From Pseudobowmanella zhangzhouensis (GTDB lineage: Bacteria > Pseudomonadota > Gammaproteobacteria > Enterobacterales > Alteromonadaceae): 64,000 bases of DNA. Below are positions 34,544-42,704 of the stretch, piece by piece (the stretch's first letter is position 1; every line of letters starts with the position of its first letter). The notes beneath the pieces were generated by a model. It worked only from the letters and a program-made list of their open reading frames with translations. It made no database searches and had not been told where the DNA came from. The DNA lies in NCBI RefSeq assembly GCF_042662685.1, contig NZ_JBHSYO010000004.1, positions 434,001 through 498,000 on the forward strand. Reading direction: 5' to 3'. The position numbers were made by a program, and so were the translations under genes.

Positions 34544-35716
34544 TTGAAAATCCGTCACCATGCAAAGCTCCCTATATTTGCAGTCCTTGCGTTACTCAGC
34601 GTATTTCCGTCTCAGGCCGGCACATTAGAACAAGCCAAGCGCATGCATGACAGACTGGCAGGCGTTCCAGCCGATAACGCCACCTTGCAGCAAATGGCCG
34701 ACCTGATTGAACTTGGCGACACCCAGCAGGCTGCACAGATCGCCATGCAAAATCCGGCGTTTTACCGTACGACCCTGAAAAACTGGATCACGCCCTGGAC
34801 CAACGAAGACGCAGATATTTTCCAGCCGTTGAATGATTACAGTGCCACTGTGATCGGCATGATCCGTGACGATGTGGATTTTCGCCTAATCCTCAGTGGC
34901 GACATCCTGTATACCGGTGCCAGCAACCTGAACCTGCCGGCGTATTCTGGCAACAACAATGCCCACTATGAAGCATTGGAAGAGCGCCAACTCGACCTGC
35001 AAACTGCATTGGTGCGGCAAACACAGTCGGCCATTACCGGCCTGCCAGCCGAGGCGACGGCTGGCATCATGACCAGCCGCGCCGCGGCCAAAGCCTATTT
35101 CAGTGATGGCACCAACCGTGCCATGTTTCGTTTTACCCTGATCAATCATCTGTGTACTGATCTTGAGGCACTGAAAGATACCAGCCGAGTACCCGACAGA
35201 GTCCGTCAGGATGTCAGTCGCAGTCCGGGCGGCGACAGTCGTATTTATTTAAATTCCTGCGTGGGTTGCCACGCCGGGATGGATCCACTGGCCCAATCAT
35301 TTGCTTACTACAACTATCAGTACAGCGACAATATCGACACAGGCCAGTTGCAATACAGCGCTAATGCGGTGCAAGCCAAATATCTGATCAATGCCAACAA
35401 TTTCATTCATGGCTTTATTACACCCGACGACAGCTGGCGTAACTATTGGCGTGAAGGCAAGAATGCCAGCCTTGGATGGTCAAACGCGCTGCCTGGTACA
35501 GGAAAGGGTGCGAAAAGCATGGGCGAAGAATTGGCCAATAGCACCGCTTTTGCGTCCTGCCAGGTAAAGAAAGTATTTGAAAATGTCTGCCTGCGTAAAC
35601 CGCAAGACGCGGCCGATCGCAGCCAGATTGACGCAATGACACAGAATTTCAGCGCCAATGGCTACGCGCTAAAAGACGTATTTGCCGACGCGGCCGGCTA
35701 TTGCATGGGAGATTGA
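34544..35716 (+). CDS. Exported mono-haem c-type protein, unknown
   Basis: 390 residues from TTG 34544, with AGGAG seven bases upstream, giving a signal peptide (KLPIFAVLALLSVFPSQA). A longer frame from 34310 exists but adds non-signal sequence. One haem motif CVGCH lies near residue 238, followed by AGMDPLAQSFAYYNY. The C-terminal 60 residues (VFENVCLRKP, ANGYALKDVFADAAG) recall the DUF1585 end of planctomycete cytochromes. Its stop is one base before the next gene's ATG. Function unknown; periplasmic electron carrier likely. Confidence 0.7.
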   Translation: MKIRHHAKLPIFAVLALLSVFPSQAGTLEQAKRMHDRLAGVPADNATLQQMADLIELGDTQQAAQIAMQNPAFYRTTLKNWITPWTNEDADIFQPLNDYSATVIGMIRDDVDFRLILSGDILYTGASNLNLPAYSGNNNAHYEALEERQLDLQTALVRQTQSAITGLPAEATAGIMTSRAAAKAYFSDGTNRAMFRFTLINHLCTDLEALKDTSRVPDRVRQDVSRSPGGDSRIYLNSCVGCHAGMDPLAQSFAYYNYQYSDNIDTGQLQYSANAVQAKYLINANNFIHGFITPDDSWRNYWREGKNASLGWSNALPGTGKGAKSMGEELANSTAFASCQVKKVFENVCLRKPQDAADRSQIDAMTQNFSANGYALKDVFADAAGYCMGD

Positions 35717-35717
35717 G

Positions 35718-38162
35718 ATGTATAAACGCCTCCTGACCACAGTGTTACTGCTCGCCGGCTTGGCTGGTTGCGGCGGGGAAACCGTCAGCCCAACTCAAAC
35801 CCCGACACCACCGCCGGTGGATAATTCGCCGATCAACTACGCCGGTCCGCCCCCCAGCACAGATGACGTACAGCAGTTTAAGCTGGCGCTATGGGACAAT
35901 ATTTCCGGCAAAGATCGCTGTGGTGCCTGTCACGTGCAGAGCAGCCAATCACCGCATTTTGCCCGTAATGATGACATCAATCAGGCTTATGCTGCTGCTA
36001 ATCCACTGGTGAATCTGAACGAACCGGACAAATCAGCTCTGGTGACGAAAGTCGCCGGTGGACACAATTGCTGGCTGACCAGTGACAGTGCCTGCGCCGA
36101 CATTCTGACCACCTGGATTGCCAATTGGGGGCAAAATGAGCAAACCAGCAATCAGATCAAGCTCACGGTGCCACCGGATATTCAACCCGGCAGCAGTAAG
36201 AACTTTCCGGCTGACAGCCAGTTATTTGCCGACAATGTTTATCCGCTGCTGAGTGCCCATTGTGCCGACTGCCATAAGAGCAATGCCAGTGTGCCAATTT
36301 CACCCTATTTTGCCAGTGAAAATCAGGACGAAGCTTATCAGGCCGCCAAAGTGCGTATCGACCTAGATAACCCGTTTGCCTCCCGTTTGGTCGGCCGATT
36401 AGCCAACGAGTTCCACAACTGCTGGTCGAATTGCAGTAACGATGCCGAAGCACTACGCATTGCAATTCAGGCTATGGCCGACGGCATCGACGTTAGTGAA
36501 CTGGATACCGAGCTTGTGGCCAGCCGCGCATTAACCTTGCCGGACGGTACCATCGCCAGCGGTGGTGGCCGGTATGAATCTGCGGTGATCGCCAAATGGG
36601 AATTCAAAACGGGCAGCGGTGCCACCGCGTTTGATACCAGTGGTGTTGAACCCGCTATCGATCTAACCCTGAGTGGCGGCTACAGCTGGATAGGCGGCTG
36701 GGGCGTGCAGTTTACCAACGGGCGCGCTCAGGGCAGTACGAGTAGCAGCAAAAAACTCTACGACCTGCTCAGTGCCACTGGAGAATTTTCAATCGAAGCT
36801 TGGGTGGTGCCTGCGAATGTCACCCAAGAAGGGCCCGCGCGGATCCTGAGCTACTCTGGCGGAAGGGAATCCCGCAACTTGATGCTGGGGCAGACCCTCT
36901 ACAACTACGATTTCCAACTTCGCCACAGCAATACGGATTTCGACGGCTTACCTTCATTGTCTACCGCTGATGGCGACGAGCGCGTACAGGCCTCACTGCA
37001 GCATGTAGTGATTAGCTACGATCCCATCAATGGCCGCCGTTTATACGTCAATGGCCAATTTACCGGCGATGCCGATCCCTCTGCTATCGGGGATTTTAAT
37101 CAATGGAATGACAGTTATGCGCTGGTGATCGGTAACGAGGTGTCCGGTGATCGCCCCTGGGCTGGCAGCGTGCGCTTTGTGGCTATTCATAACCGCGCGC
37201 TGACCGACGAACAGATTCAACAAAACTTCGATGTGGGTGTCGGGCAAAAATTCTACCTGTTGTTTGGCATCACTCACCTGATTGACGTACCACAGGCATA
37301 TGTAGTGTTTACCGTCAGCCAGTTCGATAACTTCAGCTATTTGTTTAGCGAACCCTGGTTCATCAGCCTGGATGATAATGCCAGCATCCCGGCTACTGCC
37401 TTAAACGGTATACGTTTGGGGATTAATGGCCGCGAACTGGTCGCCGGCCAGGCGTTTGCCAATGTGCAACAAACCCTCGGGCAGGATTATACTGCCGGCA
37501 GCGGCCAGTTTCTGTCGCGTCTCGGCACCCTGGTCCCGGTGGATAAGGGCGTCGAGACGGACGAATTCTTCCTGACCTTTGATAAATTGGGTAGCCATGA
37601 TTATGTGCGGGTGGAAGCCGATGCGCCGCAACCTGTCAGCGTGGTTGATTTAACCCCGCAACCTGAGGTAGGCATGCGCAATTTCGCCGAAATTAATGCC
37701 AGTATGGCCGCCGTCACCGGCGTGTCACTGACCAATCCACAAATAGAGGCGACCTACGCCAATCTGCGTCAGCAATTGCCGACGGTCACCGGACTGAGCA
37801 GTTTCGTTGCCTCTAACCAAATGGCCATTACCCAGATGGCCATCAAATACTGCGATCAACTGGTCGAAGACAGCCAATTACGCAGTGCGTTCTTCAGCGG
37901 CTTCGATTTCAATCAACCGGCCAGCACGGCATTTGCCAGTCAGGATCGTAATTTATTGTTCGACCCACTGATGAGCAAAATGCTGGGCGATAATTTACTC
38001 AGCCAGCCACAGTTTTCGTCGGTGCGTAACGAATTGAACGCGTTGGTAGATAAACTCAGCCAGTGCAATGGTGTTGCCGCCTGCGACAGTCGCTATACCG
38101 CCACCATAGTAAAAGCCAGCTGTGCCGCCGTGCTCGGCAGTGCCGCCCTGAGTATGCAATAA
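35718..38162 (+). CDS. Di-haem LamG-domain lipoprotein
   Basis: 814 residues from ATG 35718 with GGGAG upstream. Lipobox LAGLAGC anchors it. Two c-type haem motifs follow: CGACH near 67 and CADCH near 181, in two similar segments (SPHFARNDDINQAYAAANPL and SPYFASENQDEAYQAAKV), a tandem duplication. Then a LamG-type sandwich at about 300-510 (LSATGEFSIEAWVVPANVTQ, DRPWAGSVRFVAIHNRALTD). The C-terminal third is unrecognised. LamG domains bind sugars or proteins, so this may be an exposed substrate-binding redox lipoprotein. Confidence 0.78.
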   Translation: MYKRLLTTVLLLAGLAGCGGETVSPTQTPTPPPVDNSPINYAGPPPSTDDVQQFKLALWDNISGKDRCGACHVQSSQSPHFARNDDINQAYAAANPLVNLNEPDKSALVTKVAGGHNCWLTSDSACADILTTWIANWGQNEQTSNQIKLTVPPDIQPGSSKNFPADSQLFADNVYPLLSAHCADCHKSNASVPISPYFASENQDEAYQAAKVRIDLDNPFASRLVGRLANEFHNCWSNCSNDAEALRIAIQAMADGIDVSELDTELVASRALTLPDGTIASGGGRYESAVIAKWEFKTGSGATAFDTSGVEPAIDLTLSGGYSWIGGWGVQFTNGRAQGSTSSSKKLYDLLSATGEFSIEAWVVPANVTQEGPARILSYSGGRESRNLMLGQTLYNYDFQLRHSNTDFDGLPSLSTADGDERVQASLQHVVISYDPINGRRLYVNGQFTGDADPSAIGDFNQWNDSYALVIGNEVSGDRPWAGSVRFVAIHNRALTDEQIQQNFDVGVGQKFYLLFGITHLIDVPQAYVVFTVSQFDNFSYLFSEPWFISLDDNASIPATALNGIRLGINGRELVAGQAFANVQQTLGQDYTAGSGQFLSRLGTLVPVDKGVETDEFFLTFDKLGSHDYVRVEADAPQPVSVVDLTPQPEVGMRNFAEINASMAAVTGVSLTNPQIEATYANLRQQLPTVTGLSSFVASNQMAITQMAIKYCDQLVEDSQLRSAFFSGFDFNQPASTAFASQDRNLLFDPLMSKMLGDNLLSQPQFSSVRNELNALVDKLSQCNGVAACDSRYTATIVKASCAAVLGSAALSMQ

Positions 38163-38172
38163 AGGTGACACC

Positions 38173-39774
38173 ATGAAAAAGTTTACCCGTTATCAAAATT
38201 TACCCGTCGATGCGCCACTGTTGCATGCCGATCATGCCCGCCCAATGACACGACGAGATTTTATTGCTCAGGGTTTGAAGGCCGGCGTCGCGACGCTGAT
38301 GGGCACTTCAGTGTTTGGCTTGTTTGCCAATCCCCGTATGGCCATGGCCGAACTGTCCAGTGATTTGGAAGCCCTCAAGGCCAGTTGCGGGATAGCAACC
38401 CAGGGTGCAGGTAAAATCCCGTTTATCGTGTTTGATTTGGCCGGAGGCGCTAACATCGCCGGTTCCAATGTACTGGTCGGAAAACGTGGCGGCCAGCTGG
38501 ATTTTCTCAGCTCCGCCGGGTACAGCAAACTGGGGATCCCGGGCGATATGATCCCTTCGATCAGTAATCCGCAAACCGGCTTAAGTGATTTTATTAACAG
38601 TGAATTCGGCCTGGCTTTTCACGCTGACAGCGCATTTTTGCGTGGCATGCAGGAACGAGTCGCGGTTGGCAACCGCGCCAATATAAACGGTGCTGTGATA
38701 CCGGCGCGCAGCGAAAATGACACAGGTAACAACCCGCATAATCCTATGTATGGAATTAACCGGGTTGGTGCAGACGGTTCTTTGCTAACCCTAATCGGTT
38801 CGCGTAATTCAGAATCTGGCGGCAATTCGATGGCACCCGCAGCGATGATTGACCCGGCTAAACGCCCCACCAAAATCGATAGGCCGTCAGATGTCACCGG
38901 ACTGGTTGATACCGGCGATTTGATTGGTCTGCTTAGTCAACAGGACTCAGTCGCGGTGCTGGAATCAATACAGCGTATAAGCGACATGAAACTCGCCCGT
39001 ACCGATACTGGCATCAGTACCGATGCAGTAGTGAAGGATTTAGTCCGTTGTGGCTATGTAAAAAGCGCCGATATTGCCGACCGCTTTGGTGACCCCAGTA
39101 GCTTAAATCCGGCGCTGGACCCTAATCTGGTCGGTAGCAGCGGGATCTTCAGTCAGGAGGAATTCGACAGTAACGCCGAATTCAGTAAAACCGCTTCGGT
39201 ATTGAAACTGGTCATGAATGGCTATGCCGGTGCCGGCACGATCACCATGGGCGGCTTCGATTATCACACTGGGGATCGCAGCACCGGTGAACGGCGCGAT
39301 TTCCGCGCCGGCCAGTGCATGGGCGCCTGTCTGGAGTACGCAGCGCGCCTGGGGATGCCGCTGATGATGTACGTAATGAGCGATGGCGCAGTGGCCAGTA
39401 ACGGCAGCATAGATGACTCGATGGACGGTCGCGGCAAAGGCGTTTGGACCGGCGACAACAGTTCAACTGCCGCAAGTTTCTTCCTGGTCTACAATCCCGG
39501 TGGCGCCCCGCAACTTATCGGAGCCACTATGGAGCAGCAGGCCCAACATCAGCAACTTGGCTTTATGCGGGCAGATGCATCGGTGGAAACTGCCTCATCA
39601 CCAGCCGCGAATAACGTCAACCTGCTAGTGGAGACTGTGATTCTCAACTATCTGGCGTTACATGGCGAACAACATCTGTTCAGTAATTATTTCCCCGGTC
39701 ATGGATTGGGTAATGCGACTCTGATGGACAGCCTGACCGCGTTTGAACCGATAGTGAATGGCACGATTAGCTGA
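38173..39774 (+). CDS. Tat-exported DUF1501-like protein
   Basis: 533 residues. A twin-arginine signal TRRDFIAQGLKAGVATLMG lies near residue 27, so it is exported folded, often meaning it binds a cofactor in the cytosol. The body (IPFIVFDLAGGANIAGSNVL, GFDYHTGDRSTGERRDF) matches DUF1501-type proteins, distant relatives of the alkaline phosphatase/sulfatase fold, which commonly pair with DUF1592-type cytochromes. AAGGTGA precedes the ATG, 10 bases after the LamG gene. Third gene of this operon. Confidence 0.72.
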   Translation: MKKFTRYQNLPVDAPLLHADHARPMTRRDFIAQGLKAGVATLMGTSVFGLFANPRMAMAELSSDLEALKASCGIATQGAGKIPFIVFDLAGGANIAGSNVLVGKRGGQLDFLSSAGYSKLGIPGDMIPSISNPQTGLSDFINSEFGLAFHADSAFLRGMQERVAVGNRANINGAVIPARSENDTGNNPHNPMYGINRVGADGSLLTLIGSRNSESGGNSMAPAAMIDPAKRPTKIDRPSDVTGLVDTGDLIGLLSQQDSVAVLESIQRISDMKLARTDTGISTDAVVKDLVRCGYVKSADIADRFGDPSSLNPALDPNLVGSSGIFSQEEFDSNAEFSKTASVLKLVMNGYAGAGTITMGGFDYHTGDRSTGERRDFRAGQCMGACLEYAARLGMPLMMYVMSDGAVASNGSIDDSMDGRGKGVWTGDNSSTAASFFLVYNPGGAPQLIGATMEQQAQHQQLGFMRADASVETASSPAANNVNLLVETVILNYLALHGEQHLFSNYFPGHGLGNATLMDSLTAFEPIVNGTIS

Positions 39775-39805
39775 GGCATGTGCCTCAGCCACATCAAACC
39801 GGTAG

Positions 39806-40768
39806 TTAGCGTTGCAAGCCCTGGCTATAATGCAGGCGGCGTTCGCTGTCCATAATAATCGCTTCATACCCCGGGATGCGATTGATCAAGTCCATCCCCT
39901 CTTGCACTCCTAGTACAAACACCGCCGTGGACAGGCCGTCAGTCAAAGTACTCAGCGGCCCGGAAATCGACACAGATTGCACTTCATGGGCAGATTGGCC
40001 GGTCTTGGGGGATAAAATATGATGGTAACGCACCCCATTCTCTTCAAAAAAACGTTCATAATCACCGGATGTCGACAGGGCAATGTTTTCTAGCGGCAGC
40101 ACCACGGCCTGACGATCTCGATTGCGCGGATCACGTATCCCGACGATCCAGGGCTTGCCTCGTTTATCGCCTAACAAACCAGTGTCGCCCCCTGCGGTCA
40201 CTAACGCATGCTCAATGCCTAATGCGCGTAATTTTTCCAGAGCCTGATCTACCGCATGACCTTTGGCGATGCCTCCCAGATCAATTTTGACATCAGGATG
40301 ATTGAAATACACTGTGTGCTTAGCCTCGTCCAATAAAACCAGACGGTAATTTATATGTCTTATTGCATGCTGTAATTGTGCATCGGTCGGCTTTTGGTGC
40401 TGGCGATAATCATATAGAAAACCGGCGCTGGCGAAGGTGATATCAAACGCACCGTGACTACGCTGTGAGATGTTCTGTGCGGTTTGCAGTAACTCAAACA
40501 TCTCGTCACTGACCAACATCGGCGCGCTGGCAGCCTCTCGGTTAATGCGGCTCAATTCACTGTCTGTCTTATAACTGCTCATCAGGTTATCGATGCGATG
40601 GATCTCGGCCACCACCGCGGCTAAACCCTGATGCGCCTGACCTTCGGACTCCGCCCATAATTCAATGTGGATATTGGTACCCATTATGCTGTGCTGCTCG
40701 CTGTACCAATCGGCATGGCTCAGCGAGGAAAAAGCCAGCATGCAGATAGCCATAGTTGTTTTGCCCAT
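39806..40768 (-). CDS. apbE: FAD:protein FMN transferase ApbE
   Basis: 320 residues with signal peptide (MAICMLAFSSLSHA). ApbE motifs are present: MGTNIHIELW, IDLGGIAKGHAVDQ, STSGDYERFF, HHILSPKTGQ and TDGLSTAVFVLG. ApbE cleaves FAD and attaches FMN to a threonine of exported flavoproteins. No obvious target with the usual flavinylation motif was found in the window. It is convergent with the Tat/LamG/haem operon, and DUF3570/DUF4266 families tend to occur with ApbE, so it probably serves this locus. Confidence 0.93.
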   Translation of the reverse strand: MGKTTMAICMLAFSSLSHADWYSEQHSIMGTNIHIELWAESEGQAHQGLAAVVAEIHRIDNLMSSYKTDSELSRINREAASAPMLVSDEMFELLQTAQNISQRSHGAFDITFASAGFLYDYRQHQKPTDAQLQHAIRHINYRLVLLDEAKHTVYFNHPDVKIDLGGIAKGHAVDQALEKLRALGIEHALVTAGGDTGLLGDKRGKPWIVGIRDPRNRDRQAVVLPLENIALSTSGDYERFFEENGVRYHHILSPKTGQSAHEVQSVSISGPLSTLTDGLSTAVFVLGVQEGMDLINRIPGYEAIIMDSERRLHYSQGLQR

Positions 40769-41168
40769 CGTCTTACTCTGTTTGTAATGTTCTTTGGCTC
40801 TATTGTGTGTATTCGACCGGGATCAAGCAATGCTGAATAATCCGCAAGATGATGCAGTGTTATACCTTTATTTGAACGGCTAGCTGCTTCACCATTTGCA
40901 ACACCCGCACACACCACATTGATAACGTTTTTTGTGTTTTTAGCCATTATTTGCGTGAATCGGGTAAAACAACGTTTGATGCGCTTTTTGGGGATTTGCA
41001 TCCACACAACTCCAACGATTGACTTGCGTCCCGCTGCCCAAAATTGCTAATTGGCTGACCAATATCGTATAGCGTTTTTCACAACCAAGCCGAAACATAA
41101 ATATCGCGCAGGCTTGAATAATCCTCTATAAATCATAGACTTTCATCATATCCATCAGGGAAGCCGAT
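40769..41168. other. Intergenic region without recognised gene
   Basis: About 400 bases between apbE and a small plus-strand gene. A minus-strand frame overlapping the apbE start (40720-41007) lacks a ribosome site and recognisable sequence. Nothing else stands out. Confidence 0.4.
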
Positions 41169-41600
41169 ATGCCCACTTCTAGTCCTTTTGATATGTTCGT
41201 CAATGAGCGCGTGCTTTACGTCAAATTACGTGGCGTATGGACTCCAGAAATAACTAAAACTGCACTATTGCAGGTGCAAAGACACATGCTGCCGCTATGC
41301 AACCAACCGTGGGCTGCCTATGTGGATATGCTGGATTGGATCATGCCGAGTATTGAAGCAATGAATGGTTTCGCACAAATCTATCAATGGTGTATCGAGC
41401 ATAACCAAACCCATGAGGCAACAATTTGTAAGTTCTCAATGCAACGTCAAATCGTGCAAAACGCCAGCGATTACAATCAGGACACGCAAATTTATACCTC
41501 CTCTCCGGCTGAAGCAGTGACCTGGTTAAACAATCATGGATTTAGTGCTTCAGTGCCTGGTTTTACGCGCAATCATGTAGCGCTAGTGCCATCTGATTAA
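41169..41600 (+). CDS. Small cytosolic protein, unknown (STAS-like fold possible)
   Basis: 143 residues with no signal peptide or membrane segment. The start has AGGGAAG upstream. The sequence pattern (ERVLYVKLRGVWTPEITKTA, WAAYVDMLDWIMPSIEAMNG) alternates strands and helices somewhat as in STAS/SpoIIAA-like proteins, but the match is weak. Its 3' end overlaps the convergent ADP-ribosylglycohydrolase gene by 38 bp. Confidence 0.65.
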   Translation: MPTSSPFDMFVNERVLYVKLRGVWTPEITKTALLQVQRHMLPLCNQPWAAYVDMLDWIMPSIEAMNGFAQIYQWCIEHNQTHEATICKFSMQRQIVQNASDYNQDTQIYTSSPAEAVTWLNNHGFSASVPGFTRNHVALVPSD

Positions 41601-42570
41601 TACACTGATGAGCCTCCAGCTGCGCCAGCCACGGCTGAGGGATCCCATTAAGCCCGTGCATTGCCCCCCAAAGGTTACCCGCAATACTGCCAGTAGAGTC
41701 AGAGTCGCCGCCATGACTTACGCTATAGTTGATTAACTGGCTAAAATCTTTCGCCACAAGCACACAATACAACGCAATAGCTAACGCCTCCTCTGCTACC
41801 CAGCCTTCACCTAGCATTTGTATCGCCTGACGATGGCTCAACCCGGTGGCCGATAGCATTAAAGCTCGTTGCACACTCAGTAAGGTTTCCTCATGACCAT
41901 TGTGTCGTTGCAGTTCCCGTAACCCAACATCAATGGCAGCACGCAATGTCATCCCCTGAATTAAACAGCGGATAACAACGGCAAAAAGGCCGGCTGACAG
42001 GTATCCCGTCGGATGGCCGTGCGTGACATGCGCACACAGGGATCCAAGGCGAAAAGTCACCTCATCTGATAAGGCCTTACGGACGGCAAATAAGCCAACC
42101 GGCGCGGCGCGCATCACGCCACCACATCCCTTACTCTCGTTTTCTGCCAGAGCCTGTAGGCTTGGCTTGTTGCGCAGCGCGGTAATACAGGTAATGCCTG
42201 GTGCCCGACGGGCATTGAGGGAAGGCACATTGAGCAAATGACTGGTGTAAGTTAACGGCAGTGGCGAGGCTTCTTGTTGAGTATTTAACCAGTGCAAATA
42301 CGCCTGATTGAAGTAACTGATGACCTGTTCAGAGCTGCAGTCTCCATCGCTGCTGGCTTGCAGTAATGCCTCACAGGTAAACAGGGTCATCTGGGTGTCA
42401 TCCGTAATCGCCCCCAATTTTCCGTAGGCTTGATAAAACTGATTGACGCCCTCACCGTGGGTCAGGCTGTCAATTTCAACACTGCTCATAAATTCAACCG
42501 GCGCTCCCATGGCATCACCTATCGCCCCGGCCAACAGGCATCCACTAAAACGCTCTGCTATCGCTGTCAT
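41563..42570 (-). CDS. ADP-ribosylglycohydrolase family protein
   Basis: 335 residues from ATG 42570; an upstream start at 42594 is less likely. Metal-binding motifs of the ARH/DraG family are present: GAIGDAMGAPVEF near the start, TDDTQMTLF, and SHGGDSDSTGSIAGNLWGA at the C-terminus, holding the aspartates for the two Mg ions. The family removes ADP-ribose from proteins or related metabolites; the substrate here is unknown. No ADP-ribosyltransferase is nearby. Confidence 0.9.
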   Translation of the reverse strand: MTAIAERFSGCLLAGAIGDAMGAPVEFMSSVEIDSLTHGEGVNQFYQAYGKLGAITDDTQMTLFTCEALLQASSDGDCSSEQVISYFNQAYLHWLNTQQEASPLPLTYTSHLLNVPSLNARRAPGITCITALRNKPSLQALAENESKGCGGVMRAAPVGLFAVRKALSDEVTFRLGSLCAHVTHGHPTGYLSAGLFAVVIRCLIQGMTLRAAIDVGLRELQRHNGHEETLLSVQRALMLSATGLSHRQAIQMLGEGWVAEEALAIALYCVLVAKDFSQLINYSVSHGGDSDSTGSIAGNLWGAMHGLNGIPQPWLAQLEAHQCINQMALALHDCA

Positions 42571-42659
42571 TTTTATACGTCCTGTATCTACCACAAATGA
42601 CTGAAAAGATGATTAATGTAATAGCCGCAATGTGGCTGGCACAATGGCTAAATTCTTAC

Positions 42660-42690
42660 AAAAAAGCCCGGCAATGGCCGGGCTTTTTTT
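42660..42690. terminator. Bidirectional intrinsic terminator after the TonB receptor
   Basis: GCCCGGC (42666-42672), loop AATG, GCCGGGC (42677-42683), flanked by an A run on the left and T7 on the right. It works in both directions and stops the receptor transcript 15 bases after its stop codon. Confidence 0.92.
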
Positions 42691-42704
42691 ATCTTACTAG
42701 ATAC

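Noticed and set aside
40720..41007. 95-codon minus-strand frame overlapping the apbE start
   Set aside because: No ribosome site, overlaps the apbE signal peptide region, and composition is not protein-like.
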